Source: DASZGL01 sp035938875
GTDB lineage: Bacteria; Chloroflexota; Dormibacteria; Aeolococcales; Aeolococcaceae
DNA: 30,716 nucleotides
Assembly (NCBI GenBank): GCA_035938875.1
Contig: DASZGL010000073.1
Location: forward strand, 1-30,716
Reading direction: 5' to 3'
Below, one piece after another: positions 6,908 through 14,453 of the stretch (position 1 is its first letter; each line of letters begins with the position of its first letter). The notes beneath the pieces are model-generated. The model was not told where the DNA came from. It worked only from the letters and a program-made list of their open reading frames with translations, and searched no databases. Made by a program: the position numbers and the translations under genes.

Positions 6908-8431
6908 TCAACCTCCGGACGGCGTCACCGGTGGGGTGCCATCCGGTGTCAGCGCGATGATGAAGTCCGGTGACCCCTGATTCGACGATCCCGTTCCCAG
7001 CACAAGCGCATCACCGACGGTCGCAATGCCCGACCAGCACGCTGTTGGCAGTGGGACCTGAGCCAGCAGCGTCCCGCTGGTGGCGTCACGAACCGTTATG
7101 GCGTTGGCAGCGATGGCCAGACCGTTGAACACCATCCCCCCGGCCACCGTCGTCGGGGCGAAGGACGCGACCCCTTCCTTCTGCCACAGCACCTTCCCCG
7201 TGCTCGCGTCGAATGCATGCGCGGTCGGTTCCTGAGAGGGCAGGTCTCGGGGATCACTCGGCTTGCAGAAGACCTGGTCGCCGTGCTCGAAGCGGCCGAA
7301 ATCACCCAGACCCGTGGAGCCGAACACATGCTGGCCGTCGTAAGCAGCGGTTGCGATGAACCCACCCGAGAATCCACCGAAGACGACATTGCTGCTCCAT
7401 CGCTGACGTCCCGTCGCCGGGTCGATGGCGTAGTACGTTCCATCCTTGCTGCCGACACCGAGGAACGACGCGTCACCTGCGGCATTGATCCCGGCGTTCG
7501 CTGTGGCGCCGAAGTCCGTGTCGCAGGTCACGTCCTCTCGGGCCGGGCGGAAGATCCACGCCGGCGTGCCGTCGCTGATGCGCACCGCCATGACCGACTC
7601 GCTGAAGGGTGGTGGATTGGAGAAGTTGCAGTCGGCGACGTCGAACACCACCAGCCCGAGACTGGGCAGCACCGTCCCCGACGACCAGACGCTGCCGCAG
7701 CCGTCATTGAGGACCCGACCGTTGCCGTCGACGTCGGTCTGAGTCTGCCAGACCGGATCACCGGTGGCGAGACTGGCGGCGGCGATGTAGCCGCGCTCGC
7801 CGCGCTGGCCGTCGACGTCGACGCCGAAGAGCACCTTGTCGCCGGCCACCACCGGCGAGGAGAAGATGCGCGTGCCGTCGTGGTCGGGGTCCGGCGGCTG
7901 CTCGGGACGCCCCGTGTACTCGTGCCGCCAGAAGAGCGCGCCGTTGCTCGCGTCCAGCGCGTACAGCGTGTAGCCGCCGGCGAAGATCACCAGGTCGGGG
8001 CGGTTGCCGTCACCCAACTGGTACCACGCGGAGGCGGTGACCAGGCCGCCGTCGGAGGTGAAGTCCCGCGGGTTCTGACCCGGATACGGCGTGACCGCAT
8101 GCTGCGCCTGAAGCTGGTACTTCCAGCGAAGTGAACCGCTGCGCAGGTCGATCGCATAGAAGTACCCATCCCACGAACCGGCGTAGACGGTGCCGCGGAC
8201 GATCGTCGGTGTCGCCGTGACCGCGTCACCTGTGGCAAACCTCCACGACGGCCGAAGCCGGGTCACCGAGGCTGTGGTCAGCGTCGTCTCGCCGGTGAAG
8301 GTGTGCTGCGCATCGTGCCCGTATGTGGGCCACTCCCACGATGCGATCGTGCTCGGCGGTGTGCTGACGCTGACGTACGAGCAGCTGGCGACAGCGCTCA
8401 GGGCCAGCAGCGCTGCGACACGGCTCCTCAC
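6908..8431 (-). CDS. Secreted PQQ-type beta-propeller lipoprotein
   Basis: 507 residues from GTG 8431. The N-terminus (MRSRVAALLALSAVASC) is a lipoprotein signal with the lipidated Cys at 17. The mature part is a chain of PQQ-like propeller blades with repeated hallmark strings: GTVYAGSWDGYFYAIDLRSGSLRWKY, YTLYALDASNGALFWRHEY, GYIAAASLATGDPVWQ, GTYYAIDPATGRQRW, AHAFDASTGKVLWQKEG and ITVRDATSGTLLAQV. The opening WPTYGHDAQHTFTGET resembles polyvinyl-alcohol-dehydrogenase-like and outer pyrrolo-quinoline-type propellers. No haem-binding CxxCH is present, so electron transfer to an attached cytochrome is not supported. PQQ binding itself cannot be judged, since most such repeats are structural. 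Several Cys and DxDxDG-like loops (DPDHDGT, DVDGNG) could bind calcium. It is the second gene of a two-gene unit with the lipoprotein at 8447, separated by 15 bp. Confidence 0.85.
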   Translation of the reverse strand: MRSRVAALLALSAVASCSYVSVSTPPSTIASWEWPTYGHDAQHTFTGETTLTTASVTRLRPSWRFATGDAVTATPTIVRGTVYAGSWDGYFYAIDLRSGSLRWKYQLQAQHAVTPYPGQNPRDFTSDGGLVTASAWYQLGDGNRPDLVIFAGGYTLYALDASNGALFWRHEYTGRPEQPPDPDHDGTRIFSSPVVAGDKVLFGVDVDGQRGERGYIAAASLATGDPVWQTQTDVDGNGRVLNDGCGSVWSSGTVLPSLGLVVFDVADCNFSNPPPFSESVMAVRISDGTPAWIFRPAREDVTCDTDFGATANAGINAAGDASFLGVGSKDGTYYAIDPATGRQRWSSNVVFGGFSGGFIATAAYDGQHVFGSTGLGDFGRFEHGDQVFCKPSDPRDLPSQEPTAHAFDASTGKVLWQKEGVASFAPTTVAGGMVFNGLAIAANAITVRDATSGTLLAQVPLPTACWSGIATVGDALVLGTGSSNQGSPDFIIALTPDGTPPVTPSGG

Positions 8432-8446
8432 CGAAACGACTGGCGC

Positions 8447-9808
8447 CTAACCGTCAGCCGCGGTTGCGGGAGCAGTGGTCGAGGGACCGGTGGCCGGCGC
8501 GTTGTTCTCTGACGGACCCGACCCCGGGGGCGTGACCGTCGTCGGCCACGGGCAGGTCTGCTTGGCGGGAACGCAGACGGTCACGCTGATGGGGAAGTCA
8601 AAGCCGGTGGCAATCTGCACCGGCGCGCTCGGCTTGCCACCGACGAAGTTCACCTTCATGATCCGGCCGCCGTAGTCGACGGGGCCGCAGTTGGACAGCT
8701 GGTTGTTGACGCAGGTGATGTGAACGTCGACGAAGAACAGCGTGCCGTCGGGCGCGAACGCCAGCCCAAACGGGTTGTAGCCGGAGTTGTCGCCAAGCTT
8801 CGTCCCCGGCACGGTGCCCCGCTGCAACAGTGGCTGCCCGTGGTCGTCGTACCAGGCGATCGCAGGATCACCGATGACGCTGCCCACCGCCCAGCAACCG
8901 CAACTTGGATCGCGGACGATCGACTCGGGGAAGAACGCAAGCTGGTCGGCGGCGACGGTGATGAATTCGCTGGTGTGCACCTTGCCTGCCGCCATGAGAC
9001 CGTCAGGCGTGCAGTCCGAGGCGCTCGACGGCAGCGTCGAGTGGTCGACGCGAAGGATGTTCGCCGCGCCGGCCTGGGGCAGTAGAACGTCGCCGTTGCT
9101 GTCGAGGGTGAGCAAGCCGGGCTCCTTCAGCCCGCCGGTGCCGTCGACGTGGTGAGGGCCGTCGCCGCCCTTGTTGGGGCCGAGGACCACGCAGAACGCC
9201 GTGTACGACGGCGCGAACCACTCGACGAGACGGCCGTCGTCGGGCGTGGGAAACGGCCCCTGTGCGGTGGCGATGTCGGTGGCAAACAGGTTGCCGTGGG
9301 CGTCGAACACACAACCGGTGTAGGTGCCGTTGTTGTTGTACGCGTGGTTGCCCTTGGCGTCGGGCGGGATGTCACCTCCAGCGCTCTGTCCCGGCAGTTT
9401 GTACGGGCCGGACACTGAGATGGTCTGTCCGCTGAACGATCCGTTGCGGTTCCACAGGACCTCGCCGACCGGCGGCTGCATGTAGGGCTTTAGCCCGCCA
9501 GGGTTGCGCTGGTCGGGAAGCGTCGGGTTATACGCAGTGCTGAAGCGTCCACTGCCGTCGGGGACGATGCACATCTGCCCGTTGACGTCCCAGGGAGCAA
9601 CCATGCGCCCCTGCTGGCCCGACGGCATGGCGACGAAGTCGAGCTCCTCGTTCTGATCCCAGTAGACGTAGTAGCCGTTCTGACCAGCGGGCCCCGGACC
9701 GGACTGGGTGACCGACGTGCCGGTCGACGACGAACCGCAACCGGCCAGTGGCGAGGCACAGAGCACACCGATGCAAAGACAGGCTCGGACCAGGACGGAT
9801 CGATCCAT
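8447..9808 (-). CDS. Secreted NHL/beta-propeller-like lipoprotein
   Basis: 453 residues from ATG 9808; the open frame continues upstream to 10120, but that part is non-coding-like. MDRSVLVRACLCIGVLCASPLAGC is a lipoprotein signal with the modified Cys at 24, followed by a Ser/Thr/Gly linker. The mature region repeats D-x-x-G-N-L/D-V-L/F blade ends: FDAHGNLFATD, LDSNGDVLLPQ and FAPDGTLFFVDV. It also has GPNKGGDGPHHVDGTG and GGRIMKVNF, as in NHL or sorbosone-dehydrogenase-like propellers. It ends in a Pro/Thr/Ser-rich tail (about the last 25 residues) typical of surface proteins. Several Cys (FC, CGC, TC, NC, VC) suggest disulfides outside the cell. It is the first gene of the pair with the PQQ-type propeller 15 bp downstream, so the two may work together on an external substrate. 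No enzyme residues are assignable. Its start lies just after the remnant of a transporter gene. Confidence 0.75.
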   Translation of the reverse strand: MDRSVLVRACLCIGVLCASPLAGCGSSSTGTSVTQSGPGPAGQNGYYVYWDQNEELDFVAMPSGQQGRMVAPWDVNGQMCIVPDGSGRFSTAYNPTLPDQRNPGGLKPYMQPPVGEVLWNRNGSFSGQTISVSGPYKLPGQSAGGDIPPDAKGNHAYNNNGTYTGCVFDAHGNLFATDIATAQGPFPTPDDGRLVEWFAPSYTAFCVVLGPNKGGDGPHHVDGTGGLKEPGLLTLDSNGDVLLPQAGAANILRVDHSTLPSSASDCTPDGLMAAGKVHTSEFITVAADQLAFFPESIVRDPSCGCWAVGSVIGDPAIAWYDDHGQPLLQRGTVPGTKLGDNSGYNPFGLAFAPDGTLFFVDVHITCVNNQLSNCGPVDYGGRIMKVNFVGGKPSAPVQIATGFDFPISVTVCVPAKQTCPWPTTVTPPGSGPSENNAPATGPSTTAPATAADG

Positions 9809-9849
9809 CGTCGATGCACCCTCCAACCGGATGACATGCGACCGGCGCG

Positions 9850-10145
9850 CCCCCGCACGCAACCGCCATGGTACGCAGCGCCTTGGCCTGCTGTTGGTTG
9901 AGTCCCGCGTCGTCGACGTAGGTGAAGTTGACCTGGCAGCCGTTGATGCCGCCGTTGCTGTTGAGGTTCTTGAAGTACGCCGCCACCGCCACCGCCACCG
10001 TCCGCCGCCTGGCCGCCGCTCACCAGCCCGGCGCGGATCGCACCCTGGTCCTGGAAGTCCTGATGATGAATACGCCGAAGGCGCAGATGGCCACGAGAGT
10101 GAGCACAAGCGTGACCACATGCGCTCGGTCGCGATCGAGCGCCAC
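9850..10145 (-). pseudogene. Remnant of a branched-chain amino-acid-type ABC substrate-binding protein gene
   Basis: Three pieces of one recognisable gene lie in different frames. From GTG 10145 the frame gives MALDRDRAHVV, then a membrane helix (TLVLTLVAICAFGVFIIR), and stops at 10020. A second frame gives DQGAIRAGLVSGGQAAD near 10050-9999. A third, from 9998, gives AAYFKNLNSNGGINGC, then QVNFTYVDDAGLNQQQ, then AKALRTM. These match the start of the LivJ-like periplasmic binding protein family (Peripla_BP_6: anchor, IR.GLV, ...Y...N..GGINGxx...Y.DD.....AKALR). At about 9865 the similarity ends and only about 90 residues of a normal 400 or so remain. The frame changes fall around the (GCCACC)3 repeat at 9982-9999. 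Decay of a gene by slippage and 3' loss is the simplest reading. The 447 bp between the genes at 9808 and 10256 contain nothing else that I can call. Confidence 0.6.
9982..9999. repeat. Hexanucleotide repeat (GCCACC)3 at a frame change
   Basis: Three perfect tandem GCCACC units lie inside the decayed substrate-binding protein gene, exactly where its reading frame switches. Such a repeat is a natural site for replication slippage, though whole-unit slippage alone would keep the frame, so an additional indel is needed. Confidence 0.6.
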
Positions 10146-10255
10146 CTTCGACTCTCTCCCCAAACTGGCGGGCGGAAGCAAGTGCCTCCATCGAGGAAGA
10201 CAGGGGGAGCGGGCCGTTTCTATCGCCGCGGTACAGATTTACGAGGTGCCAAAGG

Positions 10256-11617
10256 ATGAGCCAGCGCGCTGACGTCGTGGTCATCGGCATGGGGCCTGGC
10301 GGGGAGGAGGTGGCCGGCAGCCTCGCCGCCGCCGGGCTCTCCGTGGTGGGCATCGAGCGCGAGCTCCTCGGCGGGGAGTGCCCCTACTGGGGCTGCATCC
10401 CCAGCAAGATGATGATCCGCGCCGCCGATCTGCTCGCCGAGGCGAGGCGTATCCCCGGTATGGCCGGTGCGTCGACTGTGTCGCCCGACTGGGCGCCCGT
10501 AGCCCGCCGCATCCGCGAGCAGGCGACCGACTCGTGGGACGATCGGGTCGCCGTGGAGCGCTTCGAAGGCAAGGGCGGCCGGTTCATCCGCGGCAGCGCC
10601 CGGCTCGAAGGCCGCGGCCGCGTCGCCGTCGACGGCACGGTCATCGAGGCCAGCCGCGGTGTGGTCATCAGCACCGGCGCCACCCCGGTCATCCCACCCA
10701 TCCCCGGAATCGACGCCGTCGGCGCCTGGACCAACCGCCAGATGATCGAGGCGGAGACGCTTCCGGCCTCGTTGATCGTCGTCGGCGGCGGGTCCATCGG
10801 CCTGGAGCTCGCCCAGGCCTGGGCCCGGTTCGGCGTGCGTGTCACCGTCATCGAGCCGATGGAGCGGCCACTCGCCATGGAGGAACCCGAGGCCGGCGAG
10901 GAGATCGGCAAGGTGTTCGCCGCCGAGGGGATCGATGTCCGCTGCTCGAGCGCGGTCACCGCGGTGAGCGCTGACGGCGGCGGCATCACCGCCCAGCTGC
11001 AAGGCGGTTCGAGCGTCAGTGCTGAGCGCATGCTCGTCGCCACCGGCCGGCGGGCCAACATCGCCGGCATCGGCCTGGAGACGATCGGAATCGACCCGTC
11101 GGCAAAGTCCATTCCCATCGACGAGCACTGTCGCGTCGACGACGGTGTGTGGTCGGTCGGCGACTGCACCGGCAAGGGTGCCTTCACCCATGTCGCCGTC
11201 TACCAAGCGCGCATCGCCACCGCCGACATCCTCGGCAGGCCGCACGCGCCCGCCACATACCACGCCCTCCCCCGCGTCACCTTCACCGATCCCGAGGTCG
11301 GTGCTGTCGGGCTTACCGAACGTCAGGCCAAAGACCGGGGCCTGCAGCTGCGGACCGGGATCGGCAAGGTGGCGACCTCGGCACGTGGCTGGATCCACGG
11401 CCCGGGCAACGAGGGATTCATCAAGCTGATCGAGGACGCAGACCGCGGGGTGCTCGTCGGGGCGACCTCGATGGCCTATGCAGGTGGTGAGATCCTCTCG
11501 ATGCTGGCGGTCGCGGTGCACGCCTGCGTGCCCACACAGACGCTCCGCGACATGATCTACGCGTACCCGACATTCCACCGAGGCATGGAGGATGCCCTCG
11601 CCGACCTCCACCGCTGA
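10256..11617 (+). CDS. Class-I FAD/NAD(P) pyridine nucleotide-disulfide oxidoreductase (MerA/Lpd-like)
   Basis: 453 residues. FAD-binding GMGPGG lies at 11-16 after VVVIG, the redox-active disulfide is C42-PYWG-C47 in GGECPYWGCIPSK, the NAD(P) Rossmann motif is VVGGGSIGLELA at 175-186, and the second FAD contact is SVGDCTGKGAFTHVA near 302-316. A full C-terminal dimerisation domain begins around YHALPRVTFTDPEVG. These are the domains of dihydrolipoamide dehydrogenase, glutathione reductase and mercuric reductase. The usual HPTxxE catalytic pair at the C-terminus is replaced by Y437-P-T-F-H-R442, so the His and Glu of lipoamide/glutathione reductases are lacking. There is no N-terminal heavy-metal domain or C-terminal Cys pair as in mercuric reductase. 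A low-molecular-weight thiol, quinone or unknown disulfide substrate is possible. Start: ATG 10256 with GAGG at 10242-10245. It is monocistronic and divergent from the decayed transporter gene. Confidence 0.85.
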   Translation: MSQRADVVVIGMGPGGEEVAGSLAAAGLSVVGIERELLGGECPYWGCIPSKMMIRAADLLAEARRIPGMAGASTVSPDWAPVARRIREQATDSWDDRVAVERFEGKGGRFIRGSARLEGRGRVAVDGTVIEASRGVVISTGATPVIPPIPGIDAVGAWTNRQMIEAETLPASLIVVGGGSIGLELAQAWARFGVRVTVIEPMERPLAMEEPEAGEEIGKVFAAEGIDVRCSSAVTAVSADGGGITAQLQGGSSVSAERMLVATGRRANIAGIGLETIGIDPSAKSIPIDEHCRVDDGVWSVGDCTGKGAFTHVAVYQARIATADILGRPHAPATYHALPRVTFTDPEVGAVGLTERQAKDRGLQLRTGIGKVATSARGWIHGPGNEGFIKLIEDADRGVLVGATSMAYAGGEILSMLAVAVHACVPTQTLRDMIYAYPTFHRGMEDALADLHR

Positions 11618-11649
11618 GGCGCGACAGACGTTCAACGGTTGCGGCCGTC

Positions 11650-11678
11650 TTGCCGGAAGAACCGGCGTCGCCTAGAGT
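11650..11678 (+). promoter_or_regulatory. Promoter with overlapping palindrome before the FAD oxidase gene
   Basis: TTGCCG (11650-11655) and TAGAGT (11673-11678) are separated by exactly 17 nt, the best sigma-70-like pair seen in the window. A perfect inverted repeat, GCCGG-AAGAA-CCGGC (11652-11666), overlaps the -35 and half the spacer. It could be a repressor operator, or alternatively the terminator stem of the upstream reductase gene. Transcription would start near 11685, about 33 nt before ATG 11718, which has a strong GAGGGGG site. Confidence 0.5.
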
Positions 11679-11717
11679 GGCCGGTCGCAGCTCATCTGTC
11701 TTTGCGAGGGGGCGTTC

Positions 11718-13124
11718 ATGGCTCAGGTACTCGACACCGACGTGGCCACATTCCGGAAGTCGTTCAGCGGGACGGTGCTCACTGAAGGCGACGCCGACTA
11801 CGACACCGCACGAGCCATATGGAACGGCGCCATCGACCGCCGCCCGGCGGTCATCGCCCGCTGCAGCACCGCCGAGCAGGTCGCCGCGGCGATCGGCTTC
11901 GCCCGCAGCCAGGACCTGGAAATCGCCGTCCGCGGTGGCGGCCACAGCTTTGCCGGCTTCTCGGTCAACGACGGCGGGTTGATGATCGACCTCAGCGCGA
12001 TGCGCCACGTCTCGGTCGATCCATCGGCACGCCGCGCTGTCTGCGGTGGCGGCGCAACCTGGGCCGACCTCGACGGCGCCGCGCAGGCGCATGGCCTGGC
12101 CGTGACCGGCGGCTTCGTCAGCCACACGGGGATCGGGGGGCTGACGCTTGGCGGCGGTATCGGCTGGCTGACCAACAAGGCGGGTTTGAGCTGCGACAAC
12201 CTCGAGGCGGCGGAGATCGTCCTCGCCGACGGGCGCACCGTTCGGGCATCGGCGGACGAGAACGCCGAGCTGTTCTGGGCAATTCGCGGTGGCGGTGGCA
12301 ACGTCGGCGTCGTGACGTCGTTCGTCTACCGCCTCCACGAGGTGGGACCGATCGTCCAGCTCGGCTTCTTCTTCTGGGGCCTCGACAAGGGCGTCGAGGC
12401 ACTGCGATTTGCCCGCGATTACGTCGACACGCTGCCCGATGACGTCGGCGTTTTCCTGGCCGGGTTGTCGGCGCCCCCGGCGCCGTTCGTCCCCGAACAG
12501 CATCACTTCGCGCCGGGGTACGCACTGCTCATCGCCGGCTTCGGCGCGCCGGAAGGCCACGCGCAGCGCTGCGCCGAGATCCGTACCGCCATGCCACCAC
12601 TGTTCGAGCTGGAGACGCCGATTCCCTACACCGATCTGCAGCACATGTTCGACGAAGGCGCGCCCTGGGGCATCCTCGGCTACGAGAAGGCGCTCTTCCT
12701 CGAAGAGCTGAGCGACGCCGCCATCTCCGTGTTCACGGAGCATCTTCCACGGCGGCAGTCTCCGCTTTCCTACGTTCCGATCTTCGCCCTCGGTGGCGCC
12801 TACGCTCGAGTGAGTGAGGAGGCCACCGCATTCGGCGGCAGCCGTTCGGCGAGATACGCCTTCAACATCGCCGCGGTCTGCCCGGCACCCGAGCTGCTGG
12901 CGCCGGAAACCGCGTGGGTTCGCGAGTTCTGGTCGGCGCTGCGCCCCCATGCCATGGGCTCGGGCAGCTACGTCAATTTCATGTCGGAGTACGACGAGGA
13001 TCGAGTGCGCGCCTCATACGGCGCCGCGAAGTACGATCGCCTGGCGCGCATCAAGGCGGAGTACGACCCGGACAACGTGTTCCACCTCAACGCCAACATC
13101 AAGCCGGCACTGCAGCCCGCCTAG
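11718..13124 (+). CDS. FAD-linked oxidase, VAO/berberine-bridge-enzyme-like
   Basis: 468 residues. The N-terminal PCMH-type FAD domain has RPAVIARCSTAEQVAAAI, then RGGGHSFAG with His76 in the position that is covalently linked to FAD (8-alpha-histidyl), then GGFVSHTGIGGLTLGGGIGWL and GGGGNVGVVTSF. The C-terminal BBE motif is present as YDRLARIKAEYDPDNVFHLNANI. The second covalent anchor, a Cys a few residues before the GIGGLTLGGG loop in bicovalent enzymes, is replaced (SHTGIGG), so only a mono-covalent flavin is expected. Family members oxidise sugars, alkaloids, reticuline or polyketides using oxygen; the substrate here is unknown. No secretion signal is present, so it is likely cytoplasmic. 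The gene follows a good promoter and shares its stop with the convergent diguanylate cyclase (CTAG, 13121-13124). Confidence 0.88.
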   Translation: MAQVLDTDVATFRKSFSGTVLTEGDADYDTARAIWNGAIDRRPAVIARCSTAEQVAAAIGFARSQDLEIAVRGGGHSFAGFSVNDGGLMIDLSAMRHVSVDPSARRAVCGGGATWADLDGAAQAHGLAVTGGFVSHTGIGGLTLGGGIGWLTNKAGLSCDNLEAAEIVLADGRTVRASADENAELFWAIRGGGGNVGVVTSFVYRLHEVGPIVQLGFFFWGLDKGVEALRFARDYVDTLPDDVGVFLAGLSAPPAPFVPEQHHFAPGYALLIAGFGAPEGHAQRCAEIRTAMPPLFELETPIPYTDLQHMFDEGAPWGILGYEKALFLEELSDAAISVFTEHLPRRQSPLSYVPIFALGGAYARVSEEATAFGGSRSARYAFNIAAVCPAPELLAPETAWVREFWSALRPHAMGSGSYVNFMSEYDEDRVRASYGAAKYDRLARIKAEYDPDNVFHLNANIKPALQPA

Positions 13125-14257
13125 GTCTGCGACGGCGTCTCCTGGGCGACGTCCGCAGGCACACCGCGCACGGGCGCGACCGGTCCTCCGAGGACCTGGT
13201 CGCGCCCGCCGCGCTTGGCCTCGTAGAGGTGCTCGTCGGCGGCGCGCGAGACCTGACGGGGCTCCATCCCCGCGCCGGCGGACGCCCAACCGATGCTGAC
13301 GCTGGCCGGTCCGTGATCGAGTCGGAGCGCGCTCACCGCCTGGCGCATGCGGCTGGCCACGGAGAGCGCCACCGCGGGGCCGGCCTCGAACAGGACGGCG
13401 GCGAACTCGTCACCGCCGATGCGAGCGAGCACGTCACGAACGCGCAGCTGCGAGGCGACTGCCGAAGCAGCTTCACGCAACAGGGAATCACCGGCTTCGT
13501 GGCCGCGCGAGTCGTTGAGCGCTTTCAAGCCATCGACGTCGATCATCAGAACGGAGAACGGTTCGCGCGGCGTCTGTGACATGACTCGTTCGTACTCGCG
13601 GAGATTGCGCAGACCGGTGAGGGGATCGGTCGACGCCATCTCCCGCAACGCGTCGGCCTCCTCGCGAAGCCTGCTGGCGGCGAGTCGCGTCTTGATGATG
13701 GAGTCGGTGATCGCGCGAGCCTCGCTGAGCGCCTCGACGACATCGGACTGAGGGACATCGCCACTCCACGCTGCTTCACCGAGCTGCTCGTCCAGCGCCT
13801 CGCTGAGCACGTCACCGAGCGTGTCCAGCCTGTGGATGTCGACCTCGCCGATTCGCTGCGCCAGGCGGAGCTGCATCGCGGTGAGCACAGCGGAGCGCTC
13901 GCGCACGGTCACGTCGCTGAGGACGACGGCGGCACCCTCGGTCGCGCCGCCGCGGCGTCTCAGCGGAGCCAGCCAGGCGTCGAGGACGACAGGTCCGATA
14001 CGCAGGGTCAGCGTGCTCATCAGCCCCGACAAGCAGGTCTCCACCTGCTCGACGAACTCTTTCGGGACCTGGGCGAGCGTCGACAGATCGCGACCGACGA
14101 CGTCCACCGGCCGAAGTTCGATGTCGCCGAAGCCGGCGCCCGCAGCGTCGACCACAACGCGCTCGTGGTCGATCGCCATGACCAGCAGCGGGGCTCTCTC
14201 GAGCGCGTCGGTGGCCGTGTAGCGCGACGACGACTTACGCGGCCGCGCTCGCTGCAT
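13121..14257 (-). CDS. Diguanylate cyclase with N-terminal PAS-like sensor
   Basis: 378 residues, ATG 14257 with GGAG at 7-8 nt. Residues about 15-120 look like a PAS domain (ALERAPLLVMAIDHERVVVDAAG, then VVGRDLSTL, then RRGGATEGAAVVLSDVT). A helical region (about 121-208, heptad-like, RLREEADALREMAS) is a likely signalling coiled coil. The GGDEF domain runs from D211 (DPLTGLRN) and has MIDVDGLKALND and the catalytic RIGGDEF with GGDEF at 281-285. R272-V-R-D275 sits five residues before it and is a complete I-site for product inhibition by c-di-GMP. The domain should make c-di-GMP from two GTP. There is no membrane segment, so it is a cytosolic sensor. A structured leader of nearly 200 nt separates it from the regulator gene upstream on the same strand. 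Its terminal codon overlaps the convergent oxidase gene. Confidence 0.9.
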   Translation of the reverse strand: MQRARPRKSSSRYTATDALERAPLLVMAIDHERVVVDAAGAGFGDIELRPVDVVGRDLSTLAQVPKEFVEQVETCLSGLMSTLTLRIGPVVLDAWLAPLRRRGGATEGAAVVLSDVTVRERSAVLTAMQLRLAQRIGEVDIHRLDTLGDVLSEALDEQLGEAAWSGDVPQSDVVEALSEARAITDSIIKTRLAASRLREEADALREMASTDPLTGLRNLREYERVMSQTPREPFSVLMIDVDGLKALNDSRGHEAGDSLLREAASAVASQLRVRDVLARIGGDEFAAVLFEAGPAVALSVASRMRQAVSALRLDHGPASVSIGWASAGAGMEPRQVSRAADEHLYEAKRGGRDQVLGGPVAPVRGVPADVAQETPSQT

Positions 14258-14280
14258 TCAACGCTCCTGCCGTTGGAGTT

Positions 14281-14400
14281 CGATCGATGAAGGACAAGCG
14301 CGGGATCCCCACCTCTCGGGGCTCCCCCAACCGGGCTCACTCGGCGGTTCAGCCTTCCCTTCCCGGCGAGGCAACACAGGATGCATCGCCGGCGGTGCCG
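14281..14400 (-). other. Structured GC-rich leader upstream of the diguanylate cyclase gene
   Basis: Read on the minus strand, this untranslated region holds a perfect 7-bp stem (14392-14386 CCGGCGA with 14369-14363 TCGCCGG, 16-nt loop). It also has an AACCG/CGGTT stem (14349-14345 with 14333-14329). A CCCC block (14321-14318) can pair either with the G-run just before it (14328-14324) or with GGGG after a GAGAGGT loop (14310-14307). Alternative pairing near the start codon is typical of riboswitches and attenuators. It does not match any riboswitch consensus I can recall with certainty. Parts of it (CGCCGA..., GGGGGAGCC..., GTGGGGAT) are loosely like the ydaO c-di-AMP element, but the conserved 3' part of that element is missing. 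Confidence 0.4.
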
Positions 14401-14453
14401 AATTCATGACGGCGAATGACGGCATGTCGCTCGCCGTGAGCGCGCGGACTGAG

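Noticed and set aside
7217..8134. 305-codon plus-strand frame inside the PQQ-type propeller gene
   Set aside because: The minus strand carries a lipoprotein signal and propeller repeats; the plus frame is a shadow.
9528..9998. 156-codon minus-strand frame as an intact gene
   Set aside because: Only its first 45 or so residues resemble a binding protein; the rest is an off-frame reading of the lipoprotein gene, so it is treated as part of a pseudogene.
10220..11635. 471-codon minus-strand frame opposite the disulfide reductase
   Set aside because: The plus-strand product has full FAD/NAD motifs; the antisense frame is composition-driven.
14281..14400. Assignment of the leader as a ydaO c-di-AMP or GEMM c-di-GMP riboswitch
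   Set aside because: Short word matches only; the conserved 3' half of ydaO and the GNRA/receptor arrangement of GEMM are not seen.
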